A DNA stretch of 43,157 nt, taken from contig NZ_LQPJ01000004.1 of the NCBI RefSeq assembly GCF_002101785.1, positions 1-43,157 of the forward strand, read 5' to 3'. This DNA is from Mycobacterium palustre. GTDB lineage: Bacteria > Actinomycetota > Actinomycetes > Mycobacteriales > Mycobacteriaceae. Position 1 is the first letter of the stretch; each line of letters begins with the position of its first letter. The notes beneath the pieces are model-generated. The model saw nothing but the letters and a program-made list of their open reading frames with translations. It ran no database searches and was not told where the DNA came from. This document shows positions 7,360 through 16,341 of this stretch, one piece after another. Both the position numbers and the translations under genes were made by a program.

Positions 7360-7868
7360 GACGAGAGGCCCTCGCCGGCTGCGCGGGGCTGCTGCTGGCC
7401 GCCGTGATGCTGACCGCCGCCCTGACCGCCCCGGTGGCGTCGGCCCACGCCGCGCGGGTGTCGGCCGAGCCCGCCGACAACGCCACCGTCGCGACCGGGC
7501 CCCAGCGGGTCAGCGCGACCTTCAACGAGCGATTGCAGACCACGTTCGCCGCCATGACGGTGGTCGGTCCCGACGGGAACGTGTGGTCGACGGGGGACCC
7601 GACCGTGCAGGGCGCGGTCGTCGGTGTAGGCCTGCGGCCCCTCGGGCCGGCCGGCACCTACACGGTCAACTACCGGGTGACGTCGGCGGACGGGCACGTG
7701 GTGTCGGGGTCCTGGTCGTTTCGCCTCACGGTGCCCGGCACCGGCACGCCGGGGCCCGCCGCCACCGGCGCCCGGCCGGGCGGCCACCCGCCGGTGTGGC
7801 CGTTCGCGGTGGCGACGCTGGCGCTCGTCGCGGCCGCCGGGGCGTGGGCGGCGCGCCGCCGGCGCTGA
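7356..7868 (+). CDS. copC: CopC-domain copper-binding protein, membrane anchored
   Basis: A 170-residue exported protein. Signal peptide residues 1-30 end in PVASA, leaving H31 as the mature N-terminus. With D112 and H114 in SADGHVVSGSW this gives the CopC Cu(II) site (N-terminal His plus D-x-H). The domain spans about 31-127 (typical VSAEPADNAT and FNERL motifs). A Gly/Pro linker and a terminal helix (about 147-166, then RRRR) tether it to the membrane. No CopD-like importer domain is fused or adjacent. The ATG at 7356 overlaps the ycnI stop by four bases. The role inferred is periplasm-side copper binding or delivery, paired with YcnI. Confidence 0.88.
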   Translation: MRREALAGCAGLLLAAVMLTAALTAPVASAHAARVSAEPADNATVATGPQRVSATFNERLQTTFAAMTVVGPDGNVWSTGDPTVQGAVVGVGLRPLGPAGTYTVNYRVTSADGHVVSGSWSFRLTVPGTGTPGPAATGARPGGHPPVWPFAVATLALVAAAGAWAARRRR

Positions 7869-7967
7869 CGACCCTGCTGGCCAAGGCGCCGCAAGCCCCC
7901 CTGGCATGATGGGACCGAGCAACCCGGTGCCCGCAATCACTTCAGAAAGCTGCAAAGGAGCGGCCGC

Positions 7968-8390
7968 ATGGCAGACCCGCAGGACCAACCCAACGGCGAA
8001 CCCGAGGGCGCAGCGACCCCGCCGGAGAAGAAGCCGCCCGCCAAGGCCGCCAAGAAAGCCCCTGCGAAGAAAGCGCCCGCCAAAAAGGCCGTCGCGAGGA
8101 AAACTCCCGCCAAGAAGGCACCGGCGAAAAAGGCTCCCGCCAAAAAGGCACCGGCCGCCGGCCCCGAACCGGCCCGGGACGCGCAGCAACGAATCGAAAC
8201 CAACGGCCAGCTCGCGGCCGCCGCCAAAGACGCCGCGGCCCAAGCCAAGTCGACCGTGGAGGCCGCCCCGAACCCGGTCTCACCGGCCGTGCCGGCGCGC
8301 GAAGAAAGCGTGTTCCCCACGCCGTGGGCGGTCGCGCTGGCGGTCAGCCTGCTGGCCGTCCTGCTGATCCGTCAGCTGCGGCGCCGCTGA
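7968..8390 (+). CDS. hns: H-NS-like nucleoid/membrane protein (Rv3852)
   Basis: A 140-residue protein. Residues 20-62 are tandem PAKKA-type repeats ([13 protein letters not shown]), resembling the histone-H1-like tails of mycobacterial HupB. A short Ala/Gln-rich helix follows, and a hydrophobic helix at about 117-134 ending in RQLRRR gives a C-terminal membrane anchor. M. tuberculosis Rv3852 is called Hns and has the same plan; its DNA-binding role is debated. It would bring DNA to the membrane through the basic repeats. The ATG at 7968 follows AAAGGAG (7954-7960). The rraA start lies one base after its stop, so they form an operon. Confidence 0.9.
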   Translation: MADPQDQPNGEPEGAATPPEKKPPAKAAKKAPAKKAPAKKAVARKTPAKKAPAKKAPAKKAPAAGPEPARDAQQRIETNGQLAAAAKDAAAQAKSTVEAAPNPVSPAVPAREESVFPTPWAVALAVSLLAVLLIRQLRRR

Positions 8391-8391
8391 C

Positions 8392-8865
8392 GTGTCCGTC
8401 TCCTTCAAGCCCACCGCCGACCTCGTCGACGACATCGGGCCCGACGTCCGCAGCTGCGACCTGCAGTTCCGCCAGTTCGGCGGCCGCTCCGAATTCGCCG
8501 GGCCGATCAGCACGGTGCGCTGCTTCGAGGACAACGCGCTGCTGAAGTCGGTGCTTTCCAGCCCGGGGAACGGCGGTGTGCTGGTGATCGACGGCGCCGG
8601 CTCGCTGCACACCGCGCTGGTCGGCGACGTCATCGCCGAACTGGCGCGGTCCAACGGCTGGGCGGGGCTGGTGGTCAACGGCGCGGTGCGCGACGCCGCC
8701 GCGCTGCGCGGCATCGACATCGGCATCAAGGCGCTGGGCACCAACCCCCGCAAAAGCAGCAAGACCGGGGACGGGGAACGCGACGTCGAGGTCACCCTGG
8801 GCGGGGTGACGTTCGTGCCCGGGGAAATCGCCTACAGCGACGACGACGGCATCGTTGTCGTCTGA
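8392..8865 (+). CDS. rraA: RraA-like regulator of ribonuclease E activity
   Basis: A 157-residue protein, the same length as Rv3853. The RraA family forms trimeric rings; in E. coli it binds RNase E and inhibits mRNA decay. Older annotations call it MenG/demethylmenaquinone methyltransferase, which is wrong because it has no SAM site. Visible signatures are [28 protein letters not shown], the N-G-A-V-R-D loop and [11 protein letters not shown]; some family members act as aldolases through the G-x-R-D region. The GTG start at 8392 lies one base after the hns stop, implying translational coupling. It converges on ethA, with 3 bases between the stops. Confidence 0.92.
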   Translation: MSVSFKPTADLVDDIGPDVRSCDLQFRQFGGRSEFAGPISTVRCFEDNALLKSVLSSPGNGGVLVIDGAGSLHTALVGDVIAELARSNGWAGLVVNGAVRDAAALRGIDIGIKALGTNPRKSSKTGDGERDVEVTLGGVTFVPGEIAYSDDDGIVVV

Positions 8866-8868
8866 CGG

Positions 8869-10338
8869 TCAAACAGCAACCGGCGCAGGTTTCTTCGCAA
8901 ACCGCAGGCCCTCGTCGTCGATCTTGCCGTGCCGGATCGTCCGCATGTCGAAGAAGTAGTTCTGTTTGAGCCGCCACGGCGCCCGCGATCCCGACTTGGG
9001 CAGCAGGTGCATCGCACGCTGGAAATACCCGGGGTTGAAGTCCATGAACGGCAGCACGTCGACGTCGTTGCCGGGGTGCTGCGGCTCCACGGTGTCGAAA
9101 CCCTTGGCGTCCATGTAGTTCAGCAGCCGGCAGACGAACTCGGACACCAGGTCGGCCTTCAGCGTCCAGGACGCGTTCGTGTAACCGAAGGTGATCGCGA
9201 AGTTCGGAACGTCGGAGAACATGCAGCCCTTGTAGGTCATCAGCGTGGTCAGGTCGAAGGGCTGACCGTTCCTGGTCGGCTGCACGCCACCGAGCAACTG
9301 CATGTTCAAACCCGTTGCGGTGACGATGATGTCGGCCTGCAACTCCTCACCGGAGGTGAGCCGGATCCCGGTCTTGGTGAACCGGTCGATGGTGTCGGTG
9401 ACGACGTCGGCCTTGCCGTGCCGGATGGCCCTGAAGAAATCGCCGTCGGGCGCCAGGCACAGCCGCTGGTCCCACACGTTGTAGCGCGGCCCGAAGTGCT
9501 TCTCGACGTCGTAGCCCTTGGGCAGGCGCCGCTGGGCCATCGTCATCAGCGTCTTGCGCATGTAGGCGGGCCGCTTCCGCGACAGCTGGTACTGGAAAGT
9601 GCTGAACGCGATCGCTTTCCAGCGATTCGCGATGTGGGCTAGGCGGTCCGGCAACAGCCGGTTGGCCCGAACGGCGAACGGGTCGACCGAGGGCAGCGAG
9701 CCGATGTAGGTCGGCGAGCGCTGCAGCATCGTCACATGCCCGGAACCGGAGTTCACCAGCGCCGGGATCAGGGTGATCGCGGTGGCGCCGGACCCGATGA
9801 CGATGATCTTCTTGCCGGCGTAGTCCAGGTCCTCCGGCCAGTGCTGCGGGTGCACGATCGTGCCCTCGAAGTCTTTCGCTCCCGCGAAGGTGGGCGAATA
9901 GCCCTCGTCGTAGTTGTAGTAACCGGTGCAGGCGAACAGGAACGAGCAGGTGATCTCGCTCCGCTGGCCGTCGTGCTCCACCGTCACGGTCCAGCGGTTG
10001 TCGGCGTCGGACCAGTCGGCGGCCAGCACGCGGTGGCGGTAGCGGATGTGCCGGTCGATCCCGTTCTCGACCGCGGTTTCCCGGATGTAGTTTTTGATCG
10101 ATTCGCCGTCGGCGATCGACTTGGCCGAGTGCCACGGCTTGAACCGGAACCCGAGGGTGAACATGTCCGAGTCGGAACGGATGCCCGGGTACTTGAACAG
10201 GTCCCAGGTGCCGCCCAGGTCGGCGCGGCGTTCGAGGATTGTGTAGCTCTTGGTCGGGCAGCGGTTTTGCAGGTGCCAGGCCGCGCTCACGCCGGAGATG
10301 CCGGCGCCCACGATGAGGACGTCGAGATGCTCAGTCAT
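8869..10338 (-). CDS. ethA: Baeyer-Villiger monooxygenase EthA
   Basis: FAD/NADPH monooxygenase that inserts oxygen beside ketones and, in M. tuberculosis, bioactivates ethionamide and related thioamides. At 489 residues it matches EthA exactly. Visible are the FAD Rossmann motif G11-A-G-I-S-G16, the Baeyer-Villiger fingerprint F157-E-G-T-I-V-H-P-Q-H-W167, and the NADPH Rossmann motif G182-S-G-A-T-A187. The C-terminus (KIDDEGLRFAKKPAPVAV) is nearly that of Rv3854c. The ATG at 10338 is preferred over one three codons upstream because a TAACGT -10 lies seven bases before it, consistent with a leaderless mRNA. It is divergent from its repressor gene ethR. Confidence 0.95.
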   Translation of the reverse strand: MTEHLDVLIVGAGISGVSAAWHLQNRCPTKSYTILERRADLGGTWDLFKYPGIRSDSDMFTLGFRFKPWHSAKSIADGESIKNYIRETAVENGIDRHIRYRHRVLAADWSDADNRWTVTVEHDGQRSEITCSFLFACTGYYNYDEGYSPTFAGAKDFEGTIVHPQHWPEDLDYAGKKIIVIGSGATAITLIPALVNSGSGHVTMLQRSPTYIGSLPSVDPFAVRANRLLPDRLAHIANRWKAIAFSTFQYQLSRKRPAYMRKTLMTMAQRRLPKGYDVEKHFGPRYNVWDQRLCLAPDGDFFRAIRHGKADVVTDTIDRFTKTGIRLTSGEELQADIIVTATGLNMQLLGGVQPTRNGQPFDLTTLMTYKGCMFSDVPNFAITFGYTNASWTLKADLVSEFVCRLLNYMDAKGFDTVEPQHPGNDVDVLPFMDFNPGYFQRAMHLLPKSGSRAPWRLKQNYFFDMRTIRHGKIDDEGLRFAKKPAPVAV

Positions 10339-10415
10339 GCGGGCCACGTTATCAACGCGGTGTCGAGTCAGTCAACGGCCTGTCGAAATTCTCGACCACG
10401 TGTAAAGTGGCGGCC
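10339..10415. promoter_or_regulatory. ethA-ethR divergent promoter and EthR operator
   Basis: This 77-base intergenic region is close in size to the M. tuberculosis ethA-ethR operator region. TGTCGA repeats at 10361-10366 and 10381-10386, exactly 20 bases apart (two helical turns), and GTCGA (10382) is inverted as TCGAC (10392-10396). ethR has a -10 TAAAGT (10403-10408) seven bases before its GTG; ethA has TAACGT seven bases before its ATG on the - strand. Both mRNAs look leaderless. EthR is known to bind cooperatively to one long operator. Confidence 0.7.
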
Positions 10416-11057
10416 GTGACCACCGCCGGCCAGACCCGCGCCCTGCGCGGCCGTCGCGCCATCCGCCCGTCGGGCGACGACCGCGAGCAGGCGATCCTGG
10501 CGACCGCCGAGCGCCTCCTCGAGGAGCGCGGCTTCGCCGCCATCTCGGTCGACGACCTGGCCAAGGGCGCCGGCCTGTCGCGGCCGACGTTCTACTTCTA
10601 TTTCAAGTCCAAGGAGGCGGTGGTCCTCTCGCTGCTGGAGCCGGTGATCGCGCGCGCCGACTCCGAGTTCGACGGCGCCATCCAGCGGCTGCCCGCCGAC
10701 CCGCGCCGGGTTTGGCGCAACGGCATCAAGGCGTTCTACACGGCCTTCGCCTCGAACCGCGCCCTGGCGCGGGCCGCGACGGAGGCGCTGGCCTCCAGTT
10801 CGGAGCTGCGGGCGGTGTGGTCGGGCTACATGCAGAAATGGATCGACCAGACGGCGGCCATGATCACCGCGGAACGGGCCCGCGGCGCCGCGCCCGAGAC
10901 CATCCCGGCCGCCGACCTGGCGACCTCGCTGAACCAGATGAACGAGCGCACCATGATGGCCGCTTTGTCCGCCGAGACCCCGGCGGTCGACCAGGACCGG
11001 GTCGTCGACACCCTCACCCACATCTGGGTCAGCAGCATCTACGGCGAGGCCGGCTAA
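10416..11057 (+). CDS. ethR: TetR-family repressor EthR
   Basis: Represses ethA. From the chosen start it has 213 residues. The helix-turn-helix spans about 44-63 (SVDDLAKGAGLSRPTFYFYF), almost identical to M. tuberculosis EthR. The C-terminal ligand-binding and dimerisation domain carries the EthR-like YMQKWIDQTAAMI and LNQMNERTMMAALS segments. I chose the GTG at 10416 (MTTAGQ...) because a -10 TAAAGT sits seven bases upstream, giving a leaderless start; a GTG nine bases upstream would overlap that box. The ligand domain diverges more than the DNA-binding domain, so inducer preference may differ. Confidence 0.93.
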   Translation: MTTAGQTRALRGRRAIRPSGDDREQAILATAERLLEERGFAAISVDDLAKGAGLSRPTFYFYFKSKEAVVLSLLEPVIARADSEFDGAIQRLPADPRRVWRNGIKAFYTAFASNRALARAATEALASSSELRAVWSGYMQKWIDQTAAMITAERARGAAPETIPAADLATSLNQMNERTMMAALSAETPAVDQDRVVDTLTHIWVSSIYGEAG

Positions 11058-11087
11058 GCCGCCTCTCGATATCGTCGGGGCCCGGTG

Positions 11088-11101
11088 CGAACATATGTTC
11101 G
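11088..11101. promoter_or_regulatory. LexA (SOS) box over the dinB start
   Basis: A perfect 14-base palindrome, CGAAC-ATAT-GTTCG, matching the mycobacterial/Gram-positive LexA consensus CGAAC-N4-GTTCG. It overlaps the first possible dinB ATG (11095) and ends at the in-frame GTG (11101). Confidence 0.8.
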
Positions 11102-12309
11102 TGCGGTGCGACGCCTCCATTCTGCACGCCGACCTCGACTCCTTCTACGCGTCCGTCGAGCAGCGCGACGATCCGACGCTGCGCGGCCGGCCGGTGATCG
11201 TCGGGGGCGGCGTGGTGCTGGCGGCCAGTTACGAGGCCAAGGCGTACGGCGTGCGCACGGCCATGGGCGGGGCGCAGGCCCTGCGGCTGTGCCCCCACGC
11301 CGTCGTGGTCCCGCCCCGGATGAGCGCCTACACGCGCGCCAGCGACGCGGTGTTCGAGGTGTTCCGCGACTGCACGCCGCTCGTCGAGCCGCTTTCCGTC
11401 GACGAGGCGTTTTTGGACGTCGGCGGGCTCGGCCGGGTCTCCGGCACGCCGGTGCGGATCGCCGAGCGGCTGCGCGCCGACGTCCGCGAGCGCGTCGGCC
11501 TGCCGATCACCGTCGGGGTGGCCCGGACCAAGTTTCTCGCCAAGGTCGCCAGCCAGGAAGCCAAGCCCGACGGGCTGCTGCTGGTGCCGCCCGACCGGGA
11601 GCTGGCCTTCCTGCGCCCGCTGCCGGTGCGGCGGCTGTGGGGCGTGGGCGCGGTGACCGCCGAAAAGCTGCGCGCCCACGGCATCGCGACCGTCGCCGAC
11701 GTCGCCGACCTCGGCGAGTCCACGCTGGCCGCGCTGGTGGGCGGCGCGATGGGCCGCCAACTGTATGCGCTGTCGCGCAACGTCGACCGCCGCCGGGTGA
11801 CCACCGGCGTGCGCCGCCGATCGGTCGGCGCGCAGCGCGCGCTGGGCCGCGCCGGCAACCGCATGTCGGCCGCCGAGGTCGACGCGGTGGTGGTCACCCT
11901 GATCGACCGGATCACGTCGCGGATGCGCACCGCCGGGCGCACCGGACGCACCGTGGTGCTGCGGCTGCGGTTCGACGACTTCGGCCGGGCGACCCGCTCC
12001 CACACGCTGCCGTGGGCCACCTCGGCGACCCGGCCCATCCTGGCCGCGGCCCGGGGGCTGGTCGCGTCGGCGCAGCCGCTGATCGCGGAGCGGGGGCTGA
12101 CGCTGATCGGCTTCGCGGTCTCGGGCATCGACCGCGGCGGCGCGCAGCAGCTGATGCTGCCGTTGGGCGCGGCCCGAAGCGAGCTCGCCGCCGACGACCT
12201 TGACGCCGCGATCGACCGGGTGCGCCACCGCTACGGCAAGTCGGCGCTGACGCCCGCGGTGCTGGTCGGCCGCGACGCGGGCCTCGAGATGCCGCACCTG
12301 CCGGACTGA
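11095..12309 (+). CDS. dinB: Y-family DNA polymerase IV (DinB3-like)
   Basis: Translesion polymerase of the DinB/Pol IV family, 404 residues from the ATG at 11095. Palm metal ligands are D13 in HADLDSFYASVE and D103-E104 in SVDEAFLD, with F17-Y18 at the steric-gate position. The thumb helix-hairpin-helix lies near 178-200 (LWGVGAVTAEKL), followed by the little-finger domain. A beta-clamp peptide QLMLPL is at 352-357, unlike the clamp-independent DinB2 type. A third DinB beside ethR is known in M. smegmatis and absent from M. tuberculosis, so this is probably that lineage. The SOS box overlaps the ATG; an in-frame GTG at 11101 may be the true start. Confidence 0.92.
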   Translation: MFVRCDASILHADLDSFYASVEQRDDPTLRGRPVIVGGGVVLAASYEAKAYGVRTAMGGAQALRLCPHAVVVPPRMSAYTRASDAVFEVFRDCTPLVEPLSVDEAFLDVGGLGRVSGTPVRIAERLRADVRERVGLPITVGVARTKFLAKVASQEAKPDGLLLVPPDRELAFLRPLPVRRLWGVGAVTAEKLRAHGIATVADVADLGESTLAALVGGAMGRQLYALSRNVDRRRVTTGVRRRSVGAQRALGRAGNRMSAAEVDAVVVTLIDRITSRMRTAGRTGRTVVLRLRFDDFGRATRSHTLPWATSATRPILAAARGLVASAQPLIAERGLTLIGFAVSGIDRGGAQQLMLPLGAARSELAADDLDAAIDRVRHRYGKSALTPAVLVGRDAGLEMPHLPD

Positions 12310-12391
12310 GTTTCCCGGCGCTCTCGGCACGAGAGTGCACCGGAGGCACCCAACCGGCCTTCAGAATCGTGCTCGAGCCGGCGCGGCTGAG

Positions 12392-12550
12392 AGGAGCGCT
12401 CTGCGGAGGGAATCGATGTCGATCGCGCCCTCGGTTCCGGCGCGGCGGCGTTGCCGTCGTTGACCGCGTTGGCGCCGGCCGGGGCCGAAGAGGTGTGGAT
12501 TCAGGCCGTCATGGCGTTCGCGGCTGAGGCCCAGGCGATGCCGGCCCTCA
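12392..12550 (+). pseudogene. PE-family N-terminal relic
   Basis: One frame opens after a TGA at 12389 and reads ...GSGAAALPSLTALAPAGAEEV, then WIQAVMAFAAEAQAM. This resembles the helical hairpin of mycobacterial PE proteins (ALAPAGA-EEVS-QAA-AFAAEAQAM). It has no start, no YxxxD/E export tail and no C-terminal part, and it runs into the end of the convergent PHP gene. The only nearby ATG (12417) is in another frame and stops soon. Identification is by motif resemblance only. Confidence 0.4.
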
Positions 12551-13558
12551 CTAGGCCGACCCGGCCCACTCCAGCAACGTATCGGCCGGCCACGTGTTGA
12601 CGATCCGGTCCGCGGGCACGCCGGCGTCCAGCGCGCGCTGGGCGCCGTAGCCCAAAAAGTCCAGCTGCCCGGGCGCGTGCGCGTCGGTGTCGATGCTGAA
12701 CACGCAGCCGATCTCCAGCGCGAGCTTGAGCAGGCGCATCGGCGGGTCGCGGCGCTCCGGGCGGGAGTTGATCTCCACCGCCGTCCCATGGTCGCGGCAG
12801 GCGGTGAACACCGCCTCGGCGTCGAACTGCGATTCGGGCCGGATGCCGCGGCCGCCGGAGACCAGCCGCCCGGTGCAGTGGCCCAGCACGTCGGTGTGCG
12901 GGTTGGACACGGCGCGGACCATGCGCCGCGTCATTCCCGCGGAATCCATCGACAGCTTCGAATGCACGCTGGCCACCACGACGTCGAGACGCTCGAGCAG
13001 CTCGGGCTCCTGGTCCAGGCCGCCGTCCTCGAGGATGTCCACCTCGATGCCGGTCAGGATGCGCATCGGCGCGAACTGCTCGCGCAACCCCTCGATGACG
13101 TCGAGTTGCTTGCGCAACCGCTCCGGAGACAGCCCCTTGGCGATCGTCAGGCGCGGCGAATGGTCGGTCAGCGCGCAGTATTCGTGGCCCAGCGCGGAGG
13201 CGGTCGCCATCATCTCGTCGATCGGCGCCGACCCGTCCGACCAGTTCGAGTGCAGGTGTAGATCGCCGCGCAGCGCCGATCGGATGTCACCGCCACCGAG
13301 ATATGCTGCGGCGGCGCGCAATTCGACGAGCATGTCGGGTTCGCGGCCAGACCAGGCCTGGTCGATCACCTTGGCGGTCTTGGGCCCGATGCCCGGGATC
13401 GTCTGCCAGCTGTTGGCCTGGCCGTGCCGCTCCCGCGTGGCGTCGTCGAGCCCCTCGATGATGTCGGCGGCGTTGCGGTAGGCCATCACCCGCCGGGGGT
13501 CGTGGCGGCTGCGGTCCTTGTAGTAGGCGATCTCGCGCAGGGCCGATACCGGATCCAT
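12551..13558 (-). CDS. PHP-domain phosphoesterase with helix-hairpin-helix (Rv3856c-like)
   Basis: A 335-residue protein like the C-terminal half of PolX. The N-terminal helical domain has a DNA-binding helix-hairpin-helix IPGIGPKTAKVI (54-65). The PHP metal-dependent phosphoesterase spans about 98-325: G-D-L-H101-L-H103-S-N-W-S-D-G, ALTDHSP (129-135), GIEVDI, ASVHSKL, PHTDVLGH, EINSRPERRDPP and IDTDAH, which supply the expected His/Asp/Glu metal ligands. No polymerase nucleotidyltransferase domain is present, so it is a stand-alone PHP protein, perhaps a nuclease or phosphatase in DNA repair. The start is the ATG at 13558 (MDPVSALREIAYYKDR), as in Rv3856c (335 aa). It lies convergent to dinB. 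Confidence 0.88.
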   Translation of the reverse strand: MDPVSALREIAYYKDRSRHDPRRVMAYRNAADIIEGLDDATRERHGQANSWQTIPGIGPKTAKVIDQAWSGREPDMLVELRAAAAYLGGGDIRSALRGDLHLHSNWSDGSAPIDEMMATASALGHEYCALTDHSPRLTIAKGLSPERLRKQLDVIEGLREQFAPMRILTGIEVDILEDGGLDQEPELLERLDVVVASVHSKLSMDSAGMTRRMVRAVSNPHTDVLGHCTGRLVSGGRGIRPESQFDAEAVFTACRDHGTAVEINSRPERRDPPMRLLKLALEIGCVFSIDTDAHAPGQLDFLGYGAQRALDAGVPADRIVNTWPADTLLEWAGSA

Positions 13559-13627
13559 GACTCCAGTGTGCCCGGCCCGGTCATCCGGCCGGCCGGCGAC
13601 GAGGGCTCACCGACCGGCTCAGTTTAG

Positions 13628-13661
13628 TTGCCCTTCATAAAGACCGACTAACGTCGGTGGC
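13628..13661 (+). promoter_or_regulatory. Leaderless promoter with palindromic operator for the LLM gene
   Basis: TTGCCC (13628-13633) and TAACGT (13649-13654, 15-base spacer) form a promoter whose -10 ends seven bases before the ATG, so the mRNA should be leaderless. A perfect inverted repeat ACCGAC-taac-GTCGGT (13643-13658) covers the -10, as a repressor operator would. Confidence 0.55.
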
Positions 13662-14519
13662 ATGCGATTCGCGTTCAAAACCTCACCCCAAAACACCACC
13701 TGGGCCGACATGCTGGCCGTCTGGCGGGCCGCCGACGGCATCGAGGTCTACGAGTCCGGGTGGACGTTCGACCACTTCTATCCGATCTTCTCCGACAGCG
13801 CCGGCCCCTGCCTGGAGGGCTGGACGACGCTGACCGCGCTGGCGCAGGCCACCGAGCGGCTGCGGCTGGGCACCCTGGTCACCGGCATCCATTACCGCCA
13901 CCCCGCCGTGCTGGCCAACATGGCCGCCGCGCTCGACATCATCTCCAACGGACGCCTGGAGCTGGGCATCGGCGCCGGGTGGAACGAGGAGGAGTCGGGC
14001 GCGTACGGCATCGAGCTGGGCACCATCAGGGAGCGCTTCGACCGGTTCGAGGAGGCCTGCGAGGTGCTGACCAGCCTGCTCAGCCAGGAGACCACGGACT
14101 TCGCCGGCAAGTACTACCAGCTCAAGGGCGCGCGCAACGAGCCCAAGGGTGTGCAGCGCCCGCACCCGCCGATCTGCATCGGCGGCAACGGGGAGAAGCG
14201 CACGCTGCCGATCACCGCCCGCTACGCCCAGCACTGGAATTTCGTCGGTGGACCGCCGGACTTGTTCGCCCGCAAGCGTGACGTCCTGGCCGCCGAGTGC
14301 GAGAAGATCGGGCGCGACCCGAGGGAGATCACCCTGTCGGCGCACCTGCGCCTGAACGAGGACCGCAACTACGAGAAGGTCCTCGAGGAGGCGGCCGGCC
14401 TGGCCGCCGCGGGCCTGAACCTCGGCATCATCTACATCAACCCGCCGCACGACCCCGCGGTGCTGGAGCCGATGGCGGAAAAGATCCGGGATTCGGGGCT
14501 CTGGGACGCGGCGGGCTGA
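13662..14519 (+). CDS. LLM-class F420-dependent oxidoreductase
   Basis: A 285-residue TIM-barrel flavin/F420 enzyme of the luciferase-like monooxygenase superfamily, of the kind mycobacteria use with coenzyme F420 for hydride transfer. Typical features: N-terminal FAFKTSPQNTTWADMLAVWR, FDHFYPI near 36-42 in place of the usual WxxDH, TERLRLGTLVTG, HPAVLANMAAALDIISNGRLELGIGAGW (cofactor phosphate-binding turn), and RPHPPICIGGNGEKRTL. The substrate cannot be predicted. No gene of this type is at this position in M. tuberculosis as I remember it, so it may be an insertion between the Rv3856c and Rv3857c homologues. The start is the ATG at 13662, seven bases after a TAACGT -10. Confidence 0.87.
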   Translation: MRFAFKTSPQNTTWADMLAVWRAADGIEVYESGWTFDHFYPIFSDSAGPCLEGWTTLTALAQATERLRLGTLVTGIHYRHPAVLANMAAALDIISNGRLELGIGAGWNEEESGAYGIELGTIRERFDRFEEACEVLTSLLSQETTDFAGKYYQLKGARNEPKGVQRPHPPICIGGNGEKRTLPITARYAQHWNFVGGPPDLFARKRDVLAAECEKIGRDPREITLSAHLRLNEDRNYEKVLEEAAGLAAAGLNLGIIYINPPHDPAVLEPMAEKIRDSGLWDAAG

Positions 14520-14592
14520 CCCCCGCGTCGGGATGACAACGCTGTAAGTCCGGCAAACCCGTCGCGCGCCGGCGCTGCGCCGGCGGGGACGA

Positions 14593-14733
14593 CTACACGC
14601 CGAAGAGCACCAGCTCCTCGGCGGTGATCAGGCGCTCGTTCTTGGCGGGAAACTCGCGGCTCTTCATCGGGTGGCGAAACCAGGACCAGGCTATTCGCCC
14701 CATCCGCGACCGAGGTACTGGGTTGACATGCAC
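14593..14733 (-). CDS. Small basic protein, 46 aa (Rv3857c position)
   Basis: A GTG-initiated 46-residue protein, MHVNPVPRSRMGRIAWSWFR at the start and EELVLFGV at the end, in the place of M. tuberculosis Rv3857c just downstream of gltD. The Shine-Dalgarno AGGAG lies eight bases upstream. A basic, Trp-rich N-terminus (WSWFRHP) and acidic C-terminus give an amphipathic peptide without a clear membrane span. Function unknown. A hairpin (14828-14859) separates it from gltD. From 14520 to 14592 nothing else is seen. Confidence 0.6.
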   Translation of the reverse strand: MHVNPVPRSRMGRIAWSWFRHPMKSREFPAKNERLITAEELVLFGV

Positions 14734-14827
14734 AGTGATCACTCCTGCGATCGGTCCGATCTATGGGACTCCCCCGAGACGAGCCCGCAATGAATCCATT
14801 AGACAACAGCGGGCTGGCAAACATGGG

Positions 14828-14859
14828 CAGAAACGCCGAATCGGTTCCGCGTGTTTCTG
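14828..14859 (-). terminator. Terminator-like hairpin after gltD
   Basis: CAGAAA pairs with TTTCTG, and CGC with GCG after a two-base bulge; the loop is about 12 bases. It lies about 15 bases past the gltD stop in the gene's direction, after a CACACCAGT direct repeat, and lacks a U-run. Confidence 0.4.
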
Positions 14860-14874
14860 GTGTGACTGGTGTGA

Positions 14875-16333
<1,459 letters not shown>

Positions 16334-16341
<8 letters not shown>

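Noticed and set aside
8038..8155. Repeats in hns as a CRISPR-like or tandem DNA repeat array
   Set aside because: They are in-frame PAKKA-type codon repeats of a basic protein tail with variable third bases and no spacers.
11029..12330. 433-codon - strand frame opposite dinB
   Set aside because: It is low-complexity Gln/His/Arg/Gly-rich shadow; the + strand has complete polymerase motifs.
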